Notes: generated from the letters alone by a model not told the origin. Positions 25,938-36,106 are shown, counted from the first letter of the stretch. The stretch: 64,000 nt of DNA from Enterobacter asburiae (GCF_007035645.1 NZ_AP019632.1:3100001-3164000), one strand, 5' to 3'. Translations and numbers: made by a program.

Positions 25938-26652
25938 ATCCGTTATTCACGATCACGATCCCGCCGTGGTCGTACCGATAGTGGCAGTGGGCATACTCCA
26001 GCGGCGTGCCGTCCTCCAGATAAATCACCTGCTCCACTTCCAGGACGGGATCGGTCTGCTCGCAGACCAGATGCTCCCTGTCCAGCGCGTTGGGCTTAAG
26101 CGCCCGCACCACCCGATACGACCCCATAATTTTCAGCGCCAGCGTCTCCTGCACGTACTGGAAAACTGAACCTTCAAGATGGTTTTTCGTCAGGCCCGGC
26201 ACCAGATTCATCGGCATCACCGTGGAATCCAGCGACATCGGTTCGCCGTTCAGCAGACGGAGTCGAATGAAGTCATAGATCGGCGCATCGGCGTTAATCA
26301 TCAGCGACGCCTGCTCTTTTTCGTTCGGGAAGCGCAGCTCGAAATGCACTACCCGGCTGGTCACCGTGCCCAGATGCGCCCAGGTTTTGGTCGCGCCAAA
26401 GTAGTCGCTGCCGGAGAGGTCCCACTGCGAGAGCTGAAGGAAGTTTTTGCGGATGAACGTGCCCTGGCCCTGGCGGGTATAGACCAGACCTTCGACGATG
26501 AGCTGGCGCATCGCCTGCTGAATGGTCATCCGGCTGGAGTTGAACTCCGCCGCCAGCGCAAACTGGTCCGGCAGGGGTTCGTTGGCGGCGTACTGCTGGC
26601 TGATAATGCGTTTCTTAATTTCCCGCGCTATGGTGATGTACTTCGCCGCCAT
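25936..26652 (-). CDS. GntR-family regulator (HutC subfamily, UTRA domain)
   Basis: 238 residues. N-terminal winged helix (PLPDQFALAAEFNSSRMTIQQAMRQLIVEGLVYTRQGQGTFI), then a UTRA ligand-binding domain ending HCHYRYDHGGIVIVNNG. It is the last gene of a leftward operon with a GH1 enzyme and a PTS EIIC. It probably represses the operon through the twin ATGACTAGTCAT palindromes at 29432-29465 and is relieved by a phosphorylated sugar, as in related regulators. The inducer is inferred only. Confidence 0.9.
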   Translation of the reverse strand: MAAKYITIAREIKKRIISQQYAANEPLPDQFALAAEFNSSRMTIQQAMRQLIVEGLVYTRQGQGTFIRKNFLQLSQWDLSGSDYFGATKTWAHLGTVTSRVVHFELRFPNEKEQASLMINADAPIYDFIRLRLLNGEPMSLDSTVMPMNLVPGLTKNHLEGSVFQYVQETLALKIMGSYRVVRALKPNALDREHLVCEQTDPVLEVEQVIYLEDGTPLEYAHCHYRYDHGGIVIVNNG

Positions 26653-26667
26653 CGTTCTTCCTTTCAG

Positions 26668-27990
26668 TTAGTTTTCTATCCCGCTGTTTTTCAAGGCCAC
26701 TCTCTCGGCAATCTTGAGGAAAGGCAGGTAGAAGAATACACCAAATACGATGATTGCCAACTGCACCACCACCGCCCGCCAGTCACCCGCCGTGGCCAGC
26801 CAGGCGCTGAGAATGGGCGGCGTGGTCCACGGGATCATCACCACGCAGCGCGACATTAACCCCAGCGTGGTACAGAGCCAGGCGAAGTAAATGCCGATGG
26901 CGGGCAGCAGCACGAATGGGATCATCAGCGGCAGGTTAAACACGATCGGCAGGCCAAAAATCACCGGCTCGTTGATGTTGAACAGACCGGGCGCCAGCGA
27001 CAGACGCGCCACTTGCTTCGCCGACTTTTGTCGGGAGAAGATAAAGATGGCGATCAGCAGCGAGATCGTGCTGCCCGTGCCGCCCACCATACCAAACGTC
27101 GGCACGAAGATGTTGTTGATGATATGCGGGATGGGCTGACCGTTGGCGAAGGCCAGCATGTTCTCGTTGGTGTTGATCAGCAGGAACGGCTCCAGCACCA
27201 CGCTGTTAACGACTGACTGATGAATACCGAGCGTGAACAGGAAGTTACCGAAGCTGTAGATGAAAATCGTCCCCGGCAGGCTGGTGTTAATCAGCCGCAG
27301 CGGCTGCTGGATAAAGGTGGTAATAAGATGGATCAGGTCCGTGTGCAGCACGTTTGCCAGCACTGCCGCCAGCACCGCGAAAAGAGAGAGCGTGAGGATG
27401 GTCGGGATCAGCGCGGTAAAGGATTTGCTCACCGCCGGAGGCACGTTTTCCCCGAGGGAAATGTGCAGCGCCTTCAGGCGCGAAATGGCGATAAACAGTT
27501 CCGTTGAGAGCAGCCCGATCAGCACCCCGGCGAAAATCCCGGTTGAGCCAATATTGGTGAACGTCAGCACCTGGGTGACGTTCACCGCGGCATCGCTGCC
27601 GACGGGCGTAATCTGCAGGCGCATCGGCATCATGATGATGAAGCTACTGACGGCGATAACCACTGCCGAGACCGGATTGTCGAAATCTTTGTTGCGCGCC
27701 AGCGACCAGGCAATCATCGGGGCAAGCAGCAGCGCGGCGATGTTCAGCGTGCCGTTGATAATCGCCTCGCCCCACACCTTAAACTGCGCGAGCGTGTCGC
27801 CGTGAAAAATCCACGGAAATACCACGTTGTTCACCAGCACCGCCAGACCGGCGAGGATGAAAATCGGCATCACCGTGGCGAAAGCGTCGCGCAGGGAGCG
27901 CAGGTGCACCTGATTAGCCAGGCGCGCCGAGAACTCTACAAATTTATCGACAAAAGACTGCATGTGCGGTGTTATTTTTGTTTCAGACAT
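26668..27990 (-). CDS. PTS sugar transporter subunit EIIC (cellobiose/lichenan family)
   Basis: 440 residues with about ten membrane segments, of the CelB/ChbC EIIC class (GTGSTISLLIAIFIFSRQK, FNINEPVIFGLPIVFNLPLMIPF). It carries the sugar across the inner membrane while EIIB phosphorylates it. No EIIA or EIIB gene lies nearby, so it must use subunits encoded elsewhere, as some orphan EIIC proteins do. It ends 15 bp before the GntR gene and follows the 6-phospho-beta-glucosidase by 51 bp, which points to a beta-glucoside such as cellobiose, arbutin or salicin. Confidence 0.9.
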   Translation of the reverse strand: MSETKITPHMQSFVDKFVEFSARLANQVHLRSLRDAFATVMPIFILAGLAVLVNNVVFPWIFHGDTLAQFKVWGEAIINGTLNIAALLLAPMIAWSLARNKDFDNPVSAVVIAVSSFIIMMPMRLQITPVGSDAAVNVTQVLTFTNIGSTGIFAGVLIGLLSTELFIAISRLKALHISLGENVPPAVSKSFTALIPTILTLSLFAVLAAVLANVLHTDLIHLITTFIQQPLRLINTSLPGTIFIYSFGNFLFTLGIHQSVVNSVVLEPFLLINTNENMLAFANGQPIPHIINNIFVPTFGMVGGTGSTISLLIAIFIFSRQKSAKQVARLSLAPGLFNINEPVIFGLPIVFNLPLMIPFVLLPAIGIYFAWLCTTLGLMSRCVVMIPWTTPPILSAWLATAGDWRAVVVQLAIIVFGVFFYLPFLKIAERVALKNSGIEN

Positions 27991-28041
27991 AGCGGATAGT
28001 TCCCATCAATCAGTCACAAAAACGGCCCGGCAGCGTACGGC

Positions 28042-29418
28042 TTACATCTCGCGTCCGTTGGTATGGATAACCTGTTTTAACCACGCGTAGCTCTTCTTCG
28101 GCACGCGCTTCAGGTCTTTCAGGTCATGGTTTTCACGGTTGACATAGACCACGCCGTAGCGCTTACGCATGTCGCCCTGGGAGCTGAGAATGTCGATTAA
28201 CCCCCAGCCGAGGTAGCCGATCACCTCTGCCCCGTCCTCGAACATCGCCTCCTTCATGGCATTGATATGCGCCCGGTGGTAGTCGATGCGGTAGGTGTCC
28301 TCGATCGGATTGACGCCGTCCCAGGACTCAATCACCCCGATGCCGTTTTCGATCGGGAAGACCGGCATCCGCCAGTCGTTGGCGTAGCGGGTGATGATGG
28401 TGCGAAAGCCCAGCGGATCGATCTGCCAGTTCCACTCGGTGGCCTTCAGGTACGGATTGTTTTTCTCGCCGTGCAGCAGGTAATAGTTCACCGGCGTGCC
28501 TTCCGGGATCGCATCGCTGTCCAGCGTTTTGCTGGCGTAGTAGCTGAAGGCCATATAGTCGTTTTTAGTCCGCGCCAGCAGCGCTAAATCCTCGGCGCGG
28601 TAGATATCGCCAAAGCCCTCCTGCTCCACCACCGCCATAACCGCGGGGCTGTAGCCCTGCCCTGCGAAGACGCGTAGCAGGTTCTGGTTGAGGAATTCGT
28701 CGTACTGCTGGGCGCAGAAGATATCGCGCGGTTTGCAGGTGGCCGGGTAGATCAGCTGGTGCGCCAGCATGCCGCCCATCAGCTGGCCCGGTCTGGTCTG
28801 ATGCAGATATTCGGTCAGCGCCATGTGCGCCACCATCGTATGGTGCTGCAGCTCGTACAGCTCGCGCAGGGTTTTCTCACCGTGCATATAGCCGGAAATG
28901 CGGAACGCTTCAGGCATATGGAAGATGTTCTGCTCGTTGAAGGTCAGCCAGTACTTCACGCGGTCGCCATAGCAGTCGATCATCTTTTTGCCGTAGCGGA
29001 TAAAGGCCTCCATCACGCGGCGGTCGTTGAAGCCGTTGTACTCCTGCGCCAGCGCCAGCGGCATATCGAAGTGGTACAGGCAGACCATCGGTTCGATGCC
29101 GCGGGCGATCAGATCGTCAATAAAGCGGTCGTAAAACGCGATGCCCTCGTCGTTGAACGCGCCGTCGCCCTGCGGGCAGACGCGGCTCCATGAGATCTGA
29201 AAGCGATAGCAGTTCATGCCCAGATCCTGCATCAGGTCGAAATCTTCCCGGTAGCGGTGGTAGGAGTCGGTCGCGACTTTCCAGTCGGAGACGTTCTCCC
29301 CGGCTTCGCGAATGTCGTAAACCGACATCCCTTTCCCGCCCTCGTTCCATGCCCCTTCCGTCTGCATGCTGGACACCGAGTTGCCCCATAAAAAATTGGC
29401 TGGCAGCGAATTGTTCAT
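28042..29418 (-). CDS. GH1 6-phospho-beta-glucosidase
   Basis: 458 residues of glycoside hydrolase family 1. The acid/base glutamate is in YWLTFNEQNIF and the nucleophile in FPIENGIGV. The family signature F-L-W-G-N-S is at the N-terminus, and the C-terminal KRYGVVYVNRENHDLKDLKRVPKKSYAW is typical of phospho-beta-glucosidases. It splits the phosphorylated beta-glucoside delivered by the PTS. It is the first gene of the operon; GGGAGAG lies before the ATG and the twin operators lie 14-47 bp upstream. Confidence 0.92.
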   Translation of the reverse strand: MNNSLPANFLWGNSVSSMQTEGAWNEGGKGMSVYDIREAGENVSDWKVATDSYHRYREDFDLMQDLGMNCYRFQISWSRVCPQGDGAFNDEGIAFYDRFIDDLIARGIEPMVCLYHFDMPLALAQEYNGFNDRRVMEAFIRYGKKMIDCYGDRVKYWLTFNEQNIFHMPEAFRISGYMHGEKTLRELYELQHHTMVAHMALTEYLHQTRPGQLMGGMLAHQLIYPATCKPRDIFCAQQYDEFLNQNLLRVFAGQGYSPAVMAVVEQEGFGDIYRAEDLALLARTKNDYMAFSYYASKTLDSDAIPEGTPVNYYLLHGEKNNPYLKATEWNWQIDPLGFRTIITRYANDWRMPVFPIENGIGVIESWDGVNPIEDTYRIDYHRAHINAMKEAMFEDGAEVIGYLGWGLIDILSSQGDMRKRYGVVYVNRENHDLKDLKRVPKKSYAWLKQVIHTNGREM

Positions 29419-29431
29419 GCTCTCTCCCTAT

Positions 29432-29465
29432 ATGACTAGTCATTTAAAATTTCATGACTAGTCAT
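29432..29465. promoter_or_regulatory. Two identical 12-bp palindromes, likely GntR operators
   Basis: ATGACTAGTCAT occurs at 29432-29443 and again at 29454-29465, 22 bp apart (two DNA turns). Each is a perfect palindrome. They lie directly upstream of the GH1-EIIC-GntR operon and are the obvious sites for the encoded regulator. Confidence 0.8.
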
Positions 29466-29522
29466 ATAGGCGAAGATGAAATGGGGAGCAAAGAGGAGGA
29501 TCGTTTTTTGTGAGCAATGCGG

Positions 29523-29558
29523 GAAAAAAAGCCCCGGTTAGCGATGCACTACCGGGGC
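29523..29558 (-). terminator. Rho-independent terminator after the aldo/keto reductase
   Basis: Read on the minus strand: stem GCCCCGGT/ACCGGGGC (29551-29558 with 29531-29538), then a run of seven T. Confidence 0.85.
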
Positions 29559-29566
29559 AAGGAAGG

Positions 29567-30607
29567 TTATTGTTGCGCGAGCTGATTGCGGCGATGTTCC
29601 CCCTGCCGCTCCAGCATCCAGCCCGGGTATTCGCGCGGCAGCGCGCTCACCGCATCAAGCTGCTTGAGTTCGTCTTCGCTCAGTCGGATCCCGGTCGCGG
29701 CGATATTGTCGTCCAGCTGTTCGACGCGTTTCGCCCCAATGATGACGCTGGTCACCGCTTTCTGATGCAGCAGCCAGGCCAGCGCGATTTGCGCGACGGA
29801 GGCGCCCTTGCTTTCGGCGATAGTGCGCATCACGTCCACGCAGTCGAAGGCGCGTTCTTTGTTCACCGGCGGGAAGTCAAACTCCAGACGACGACCACCG
29901 GCTTCGCTCTGACCGTCGCGGCCATATTTTCCGCTCAGCAGACCGCCCGCCAGCGGGCTCCAGACCATCAGCCCGACGCCTTCGCTCTGCATCATCGGTA
30001 CCAGCTCGCGCTCCAGATCGCGCCCGGCAATGGTGTAATACGCCTGCAGCGACGCGAAACGCGCCAGCCCAAGACGTTCAGAAATACCGAGCGCTTTGGC
30101 AATCTGCCACGCCGCCCAGTTCGAGACGCCGATGTAGCGCACGTGGCCGTGCTGCACCAGGTTATCCAGCGCGTAGAGCATCTCTTCAATCGGCGTTGCG
30201 GGGTCGAAGCCGTGAAGCTGGTAGAGATCGATATGATCGAGCTGCAGGCGGCGCAGGCTCTCCTTCACGCTGCTGATGATGTGATAGCGCGAGCTGCCGC
30301 GCGAGTTCACGCCTGCCGTTCCCGTTTCGCCGAACACTTTCGTGGCGACCACCACGTTCTCGCGAGGGATCTTCAGGTTTTTCAGCGCCTGACCGGTGAT
30401 CTCCTCCGAGCGTCCTTCCGAGTAAACGTCCGCGGTGTCGATAAAGTTGATCCCGGCATCCAGCGCGCGGCCCACCAGCTGCTCGGCTTCACTTTGCTGG
30501 AGCTGGCCAATCTTGCCCCACATGCCGCCCTCACCGCCGAAGGTCATGGTGCCGAGGCACAGTTCAGAAACAAACAGACCGGTGTTGCCCAGTTTTTGAT
30601 AACGCAT
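29567..30607 (-). CDS. Aldo/keto reductase
   Basis: 346 residues of the NADPH-dependent aldo/keto reductase superfamily. The catalytic tetrad is visible: D and Y in FIDTADVYSEG, K in VVATKVFGE, H in LYQLHGFD. The C-terminal SVIIGAKRVEQLDDN is the cofactor-binding segment. It probably reduces aldehydes or sugars; the natural substrate is not clear from sequence. It stands alone with its own terminator, downstream of the efflux operon by about 100 bp and in the same direction. Confidence 0.9.
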   Translation of the reverse strand: MRYQKLGNTGLFVSELCLGTMTFGGEGGMWGKIGQLQQSEAEQLVGRALDAGINFIDTADVYSEGRSEEITGQALKNLKIPRENVVVATKVFGETGTAGVNSRGSSRYHIISSVKESLRRLQLDHIDLYQLHGFDPATPIEEMLYALDNLVQHGHVRYIGVSNWAAWQIAKALGISERLGLARFASLQAYYTIAGRDLERELVPMMQSEGVGLMVWSPLAGGLLSGKYGRDGQSEAGGRRLEFDFPPVNKERAFDCVDVMRTIAESKGASVAQIALAWLLHQKAVTSVIIGAKRVEQLDDNIAATGIRLSEDELKQLDAVSALPREYPGWMLERQGEHRRNQLAQQ

Positions 30608-30709
30608 AACTTATTCCTCGCATGTCGATTGGGTACCCGATAGTTATACCCGCCCCTCAGCCATCGCGAATGTGGTGTTCCTGTCCGTTTCTTGCCCAAT
30701 CCTCTGAAT

Positions 30710-32236
30710 TTATCCGCGCGGGGCGTCGCCAAAGACGCTGTATTCTGGTAATTGCACCTGCTGATACGGCTCCCAGCCGCCGCCGAGGGCCTTGTAGAGC
30801 GCCACCAGATCGAGCGCGCTCTGCACCTGCGCCTGTGCGCGCTGCTGCTGGGCCTGCGCCAGCTGACGCTGGGCGTCCAGCACGTCGATAAAGCTGGCAA
30901 TCCCCTGCCGGTAGCTGTCGCTCGCTAAATCAAAGGCGTTTTGCAGGGCGTCGATCGTTTTTGCGAGACCCGCTTCACGCTGCTGGTCGGTGCGATAGCT
31001 CACCAGCGCGTTTTCGACATCGCCGAGCGCGGTCAGCACCGTCTGGCGATAGTCCAGCACCGCCGCCCCCTGCTGCGCGCGCGCCACCTTGACGCTGGAG
31101 ACCAGTCGACCGCCCTGGAAGATGGGAATGGAGACCTGCGGGCCGAAGCTGTAGAAGTGGCTGCTCCAGTCGGTCAGCCAGTTGGTTTCGCTGTTGCGCA
31201 GGCCAAACTGCCCGGAGAGCGTAAAGCTCGGGAACAGCTCCGCCACCGAGACGCCGATTTGCGCCGTGGCGGCATGAAGGTTCGCCTCCGCTTCGCGCAC
31301 GTCCGGACGGCGTCGTGCCAGCGTGGACGGAATGCCGGTCTGCACGATATCCGGCAACGCCGGCATCGGCTGCGCAGACTGAAGTTCGCCATCCAGCGCC
31401 CCTGGCGGCTTGCCGAGCAGGATCGCCAGGCCGTTCATCGCCTGCCGCTCCTGCGCCTGATATTGCGGAAGCTGTGCTTCAAGGTTGCCTAACTGCGCCC
31501 GGGCGTTTTCCACATCCATCTGCGGCGACAGCCCGCCCCGCTGGCGGCTTTCGGTGAGATCCAGCGTCTGCTGCGCGCTTTTAATCTGGATGTTCAGCGT
31601 GGCGATAATGCTCTGCGCCCCGCGCAGCTGGAGCCACGCGCGCGCCACTTCGGCCTCCAGCGATACCAGCGCGTCGTTACGCTGCTCGATAGCCGCTTTC
31701 TGCTGCGCTTCGGCGGCTTCCACCTGACGACGCACCTTGCCCCACAGGTCGATTTCCCACTGGGCGTCGAAGCTGCCCTGGTATAGGTTAATCGGCTGCG
31801 TCAGCGGCCCCAGCGCGCCCTTCAGGTTGGGATCGATACTATCCACCTGGTCATACACGCCGTGGGATTTCAGCTCTCCTTCCAGGCCAAGCTGCTGGCG
31901 CGTCGCCTGCAGATTGCCGTTGACCGACGGATAAAACGCCCCGCCCGCCTGATTAATCTGCTCTCGCGCCCCGGCGATGCGCAGCACCGTCTGCTGCAGC
32001 GTCAGGTTTCCGGCAATGGCGCGCTCAACCAGGCTGTCGAGCTGCGTCGAGCCGAAGGTCTTCCACCAGCGCGGATTGGTCGCAGCGGAAGTAGTTTGCG
32101 ATTTCACCGCGCTGTCGCCCTTATAGTTCCAGTGCGTAACGGCGGGCGGCGCAGGCTGCTTGTAGTCAGGCCCAACGGCGCAGCCCGCCAGCAGCATCAT
32201 TATCATCAGGGGGTGTAAACGTCTGTGTATCATCAA
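30710..32236 (-). CDS. Outer-membrane efflux channel lipoprotein (NodT/OprM type)
   Basis: 508 residues. A lipobox LLAGC near residue 19 indicates a lipoprotein. Two TolC-like repeats follow, with the long coiled-coil helices typical of outer-membrane factors (LTLQQTVLRIAGAREQINQAGG; REAEANLHAATAQIGVSVAELFPSF). It forms the exit duct of a tripartite pump. Its start overlaps the stop of the DHA2 gene, so it is the third gene of the pump operon. Confidence 0.93.
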   Translation of the reverse strand: MMIHRRLHPLMIMMLLAGCAVGPDYKQPAPPAVTHWNYKGDSAVKSQTTSAATNPRWWKTFGSTQLDSLVERAIAGNLTLQQTVLRIAGAREQINQAGGAFYPSVNGNLQATRQQLGLEGELKSHGVYDQVDSIDPNLKGALGPLTQPINLYQGSFDAQWEIDLWGKVRRQVEAAEAQQKAAIEQRNDALVSLEAEVARAWLQLRGAQSIIATLNIQIKSAQQTLDLTESRQRGGLSPQMDVENARAQLGNLEAQLPQYQAQERQAMNGLAILLGKPPGALDGELQSAQPMPALPDIVQTGIPSTLARRRPDVREAEANLHAATAQIGVSVAELFPSFTLSGQFGLRNSETNWLTDWSSHFYSFGPQVSIPIFQGGRLVSSVKVARAQQGAAVLDYRQTVLTALGDVENALVSYRTDQQREAGLAKTIDALQNAFDLASDSYRQGIASFIDVLDAQRQLAQAQQQRAQAQVQSALDLVALYKALGGGWEPYQQVQLPEYSVFGDAPRG

Positions 32237-33804
32237 TGTGCTCCTGCACTCCCCTCGCTCTTAACCGGCGAGAGCAACAAACAAAATGGAATCAGTAACA
32301 AGGCCACCGCGCTCAGAATGGTGAAGACGTCGATGTAGGCCAGGAAGCGCGACTGCTCGATCATGGTCTGGTACATGCGTCCGGTGGCGATGCCGGTGGG
32401 GTCGCCCACCTGGGTGGTGAAGTTCTGGATCGCCTGGGCGCTTTCGCGTATCGCCTGCTGGAACTGCTCGTTAAGCGGCGAGGCGTGGTACGCAAGGTGC
32501 GCGCTGTGCGCCTGGGCGCGTTCGGTGATGGCCGCCGTCGAAAGGGATATGCCAATCGAGCCCGCGACGTTGCGGAACATGGTAAACAGCGCCGCCGCAT
32601 CGGCATTCAGCCGCCTCGGTATTGAGATAAACGCAATCGTCGTGAGCGGCACAAACAGGAACCCCAACCCTATCGACTGGGCGCTGCGAAACAGCACCAG
32701 CGTTTCGAAGTCGATATCCGGCGTCAGCGTTCGCGACCAGAAGAACGACACCGCCAGACAGGTAAAGCCAAAGGCGATAATCCAGCGCGTCTGCACCACC
32801 GGCATCAGCTTCAGCACCAGCGGAATGGTTAACACAATCAGCACCGCCCCGGGCGACAGCACCAGCCCGGACCAGGTAGCGGTGTAGCCCAGGTCCTGCT
32901 GCGCCAGCTGCGGGATCACCACCGAGCTGCCGTACAAAATCATCGCCATCCCCGCCATCAGCAGGCTGGAGATGGCAAAGTTGCGGTCCTTCATGCAGTG
33001 CAGATCCACCACCGGCTTTCTGGCATACACCAGCCAGTAGATGGCGCCGATAATGCCGACAAGCGTCAACACGCCGAAGGTGCGGATAAAGTTCGAGTAG
33101 AACCAGTCCTCATCTTCTCCCCGGTCGAGCATCACCTGCAGACAGCCCAGCCCCAGCGCGATCAGGCCGATCCCCGTCCAGTCGATAGTCAGCTTCTCTT
33201 TTGATTTACTCTCCCACGGCGGATCTTCCAGCAGCTGGTAGATCGCCAGCACCGTCACAATCCCCACCGGAATGTTGATAAAGAACACCCAGCGCCAGGA
33301 GTAGTTATCGGTGATCCAGCCGCCCAGCGTCGGGCCGAGCACCGGCGCAACGATAATCGCAATGGAGGACAGACCAAACGCTTTGCCCCTGTCTTCGGGT
33401 TTGAAGTAGTCGAGCAGCACCGACTGCTGCGTGGGCTGCAGCCCGCCGCCAAAAAAGCCCTGCATCACGCGGAACAGGATGATCTGCCACAGCTCGGTGG
33501 CAATCCCGCACAGGAACGAGCAGACGGTGAACATGACGATGCAAATCAGGAAGAACTGCTTGCGGCCAAACACCCGGCTCAGAAACGCTGAGATGGGCAG
33601 CACGATGCCGTTCGCGACCAGATAGCTGGTTAACACCCAGGTGGATTCGTCATAGCTGGACGAGAGCGAGCCTGCCACGTGGGGGAGCGCCACGTTGACG
33701 ATGGTGGTGTCCAGAATTTCCATGAATACCGCCAGGGTGACGACAATCGCCACCGCCCACGGATTGCTGGCGGGTTTCCAGCTGTCGTGGCTGTGATCCG
33801 TCAT
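32233..33804 (-). CDS. DHA2-family drug:proton antiporter (EmrB-like)
   Basis: 523 residues with about fourteen membrane segments, typical of the DHA2/EmrB family. Conserved motifs are LDTTIVNVALPHVAGSL in the first segment and GGGLQPTQQSVLLDYFKPEDRGKAFG. It pumps hydrophobic compounds with the fusion protein and outer-membrane channel of the same operon. It overlaps the gene on each side by four bases. The exact substrates are unknown. Confidence 0.93.
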   Translation of the reverse strand: MTDHSHDSWKPASNPWAVAIVVTLAVFMEILDTTIVNVALPHVAGSLSSSYDESTWVLTSYLVANGIVLPISAFLSRVFGRKQFFLICIVMFTVCSFLCGIATELWQIILFRVMQGFFGGGLQPTQQSVLLDYFKPEDRGKAFGLSSIAIIVAPVLGPTLGGWITDNYSWRWVFFINIPVGIVTVLAIYQLLEDPPWESKSKEKLTIDWTGIGLIALGLGCLQVMLDRGEDEDWFYSNFIRTFGVLTLVGIIGAIYWLVYARKPVVDLHCMKDRNFAISSLLMAGMAMILYGSSVVIPQLAQQDLGYTATWSGLVLSPGAVLIVLTIPLVLKLMPVVQTRWIIAFGFTCLAVSFFWSRTLTPDIDFETLVLFRSAQSIGLGFLFVPLTTIAFISIPRRLNADAAALFTMFRNVAGSIGISLSTAAITERAQAHSAHLAYHASPLNEQFQQAIRESAQAIQNFTTQVGDPTGIATGRMYQTMIEQSRFLAYIDVFTILSAVALLLIPFCLLLSPVKSEGSAGAH

Positions 33805-34895
33805 TCCACCGTCACCTTCGGTGCAACCGACAGCCCCAGCGGCAGCGGTTTGTTTGGATCCAGGCCCTTATCAATCACGATTTTGACCGGCACGCGCTGC
33901 ACAATTTTGACAAAGTTACCGGTGGCATTTTCTGCCGGGAAGGCGGAGAAGCGCGAGCCGCTGCCCTGCTGGATACTGTCTACGTGCCCTTCAAGCTCCA
34001 TATCCGGCCACGCGTCGACGGACACGGTGACCTTATCGCCCGGCTTCATGCGCTCGAGCTGCGACTCTTTAAAGTTCGCGACCACCCACACGTTCGGGGA
34101 AACCAGCGAGAACAGCGCCGTTCCCGCCTGCACCAGCGTACCGGGCTGTACGTTGCGTTTGGTGACGACGCCGTCGAACGGGGCGCGGACTTCGGTATAG
34201 GAGAGATTAAGGTTGGCCGTTTCCAGCTGCGCTTTAGCCTGATCGACCTGACGCTCGCGCGCTTCAACGTTGGTTTCCTGCTGGCGGATTTGCAGCTGGA
34301 CCTGTTCTGCCACTTCCAGCTGCGCCTGAGCGCTGGCCAGCCCTGCCTGTGCGCTGCGCAGCTGTGCGTTCGCGGAATCGATACTTTGCTGGGTGGTCGC
34401 ACGCGGGTCGACGCCGCGCTGGCGACGGTACTCTGCCTGCGCGTTCGCCAGATCGGCCTGCGCTCTCAGCACCTGCGCTTTGGCTTCGTCACGCTGGGCG
34501 GGATACTGGACTTTTGAAAGCGCCAGCTGCGCCTGAGCCTGATGCAGTTGCGCGATAGCCAGCCCAAGCTGGGCCTGAGCCTGATCGCGCTGCGCGGTGG
34601 TGTCACGCGGATCGATAACCACCAGTAGATCGCCCTTTTTCACGCGCTGGTTATCGCGCACGCGCAGCTCGGTAACGTAGCCCGCCGTTTTGGGGGCAAT
34701 CGTCACCACATCGCCGTCGGTAAAGGCGTCGTCGGTCGTCTCTTCGTTACGGGTTAAAAACCACCAGACCAGCGCCACGACCACCATCACCACCACGACA
34801 ATGCCGAGGATAATTAACGGTTTCTTGCCCGGGCGCTTACGCTCATTATTGTTTTTGTCCTGCTCGTCAGCAGGCGGGTTTTGATCTTCAGCCAT
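33801..34895 (-). CDS. Membrane fusion protein (EmrA/HlyD family)
   Basis: 364 residues. A charged cytoplasmic N-terminus is followed by one membrane segment (IILGIVVVVMVVVALVWWF, about 29-47). Then come the barrel-sandwich half (TAGYVTELRVRDNQRVKKGDLLVVIDP), a long coiled coil rich in Gln and Ala, and the second half with APFDGVVTKRNVQPGTLVQAG. It bridges the inner-membrane antiporter and the outer-membrane channel. It is the first gene of the three-gene operon; no regulator is linked to it. Confidence 0.93.
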   Translation of the reverse strand: MAEDQNPPADEQDKNNNERKRPGKKPLIILGIVVVVMVVVALVWWFLTRNEETTDDAFTDGDVVTIAPKTAGYVTELRVRDNQRVKKGDLLVVIDPRDTTAQRDQAQAQLGLAIAQLHQAQAQLALSKVQYPAQRDEAKAQVLRAQADLANAQAEYRRQRGVDPRATTQQSIDSANAQLRSAQAGLASAQAQLEVAEQVQLQIRQQETNVEARERQVDQAKAQLETANLNLSYTEVRAPFDGVVTKRNVQPGTLVQAGTALFSLVSPNVWVVANFKESQLERMKPGDKVTVSVDAWPDMELEGHVDSIQQGSGSRFSAFPAENATGNFVKIVQRVPVKIVIDKGLDPNKPLPLGLSVAPKVTVE

Positions 34896-34996
34896 AGTTC
34901 AGCAACGGTCCTGTCAGTGAGCGGCATCACACTATGCCGTTCACTAAAGCTAGGACGTTGCTATACGTTTGCCAGGAAAAACTGACAAATTACGCA

Positions 34997-36106
34997 CTAT
35001 ATGAGAAGGAATATTCCGAAACCGATTGCCGCGGCCCAAACCAGCATCGGAATCGACCAGACGTGGAAACGCCACCAGATACGACGGTCGTTGGCCATGC
35101 GCAGAGCGATCAGGTTTGCCAGCGAGCCGGGCAGCAGCCCAAACCCGCCGATGTTCACCGCCCAGGCCAGAAGCGTATCGGGCGGAACATAGTTGAGCAG
35201 CAGAATGGTGGACGGTACGTTGCTGATAAACTGCGACAGGCCAATCGCCGTCAGCCACAGTCCCGGCTGAGACAGCGTGCTGACGCTGTGCAGAACGTTT
35301 TGCAGCACCGGAAGCTGGATAAGGAGATGCACATCAATAAACATCGCCATAAAGACCAGCAGCAGCGTCCAGTCCACGCTCACCAGCACGCGACGCGCCA
35401 GGACGACAAACCCCGCGGCAACGAGCAGGACGCCCGCCAGCTCATACTTCAGCTCCAGCGCGAACAGAAAGACGATGTATAACCCGAGACAGCTCCACAC
35501 CAGGCGCGGCTGCCACTGCGGGCCGGTTGTGCCGCTGTGGTACTGCAGCTTTTTATCCGGAAACGCAAACCAGCACACCGCCATCAGCGACAGCATCATC
35601 ACCAGCGCCAGAGGGGCCATCTGCCAGGTAAAGGCGGCGAACGACAGCCCGGACCGTCCCCACAGAAGGATATTTTGCGGGTTGCCGATTGGCGTCAGAA
35701 GCGAGCCCGCATTGACGGCCAGCGCTTCAAAGATGATCAGCCGGCTGACGGGGATCTCGCAAAGCTTACGCAGCGTGAGCGTGAGGGGTACGATGATAAA
35801 CAGCGCCACATCGTTGGTCAGAAACGTCGACAGCACCGCGGCGGAGAACACCATAAACAGGGACAGCCTGCGCTCGGTGGCAAAGCGGCGCACCATTTTA
35901 CGGCCCAGAACGTCAAAATAGCCGCTCAGCTCGACCCCTTTGGTGAGCATCATCAGGCCGCTCAGTGTAATGATGGTGCGCCAGTCAATTGCGGCGGGCC
36001 AGGCGTGTGGCGCAAACGGCACAAAGAGGCTTAACGCTGCGCCAATGATTAATAAGAGATGGAAGAAACGATCACGTGCCAGGGCCTGCAGTCCGGGGAT
36101 TTTCAT
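34997..36106 (-). CDS. ybiR: YbiR, predicted anion transporter
   Basis: 369 residues, an inner-membrane protein with about ten membrane segments of the ArsB/NhaD (ion transporter) superfamily. [16 protein letters not shown] and [12 protein letters not shown] are the conserved loops. The physiological ion is unknown. Its ATG overlaps the mntR stop (ATGA), so it is translated with mntR, as in E. coli, and it may have a role in metal or anion balance, though that is inference. Confidence 0.9.
   Translation of the reverse strand: MKIPGLQALARDRFFHLLLIIGAALSLFVPFAPHAWPAAIDWRTIITLSGLMMLTKGVELSGYFDVLGRKMVRRFATERRLSLFMVFSAAVLSTFLTNDVALFIIVPLTLTLRKLCEIPVSRLIIFEALAVNAGSLLTPIGNPQNILLWGRSGLSFAAFTWQMAPLALVMMLSLMAVCWFAFPDKKLQYHSGTTGPQWQPRLVWSCLGLYIVFLFALELKYELAGVLLVAAGFVVLARRVLVSVDWTLLLVFMAMFIDVHLLIQLPVLQNVLHSVSTLSQPGLWLTAIGLSQFISNVPSTILLLNYVPPDTLLAWAVNIGGFGLLPGSLANLIALRMANDRRIWWRFHVWSIPMLVWAAAIGFGIFLLI

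Noticed and set aside
29510..30643. 377-codon rightward frame opposite the aldo/keto reductase
   Set aside because: The minus strand has the full catalytic tetrad and a terminator; the plus frame has neither.
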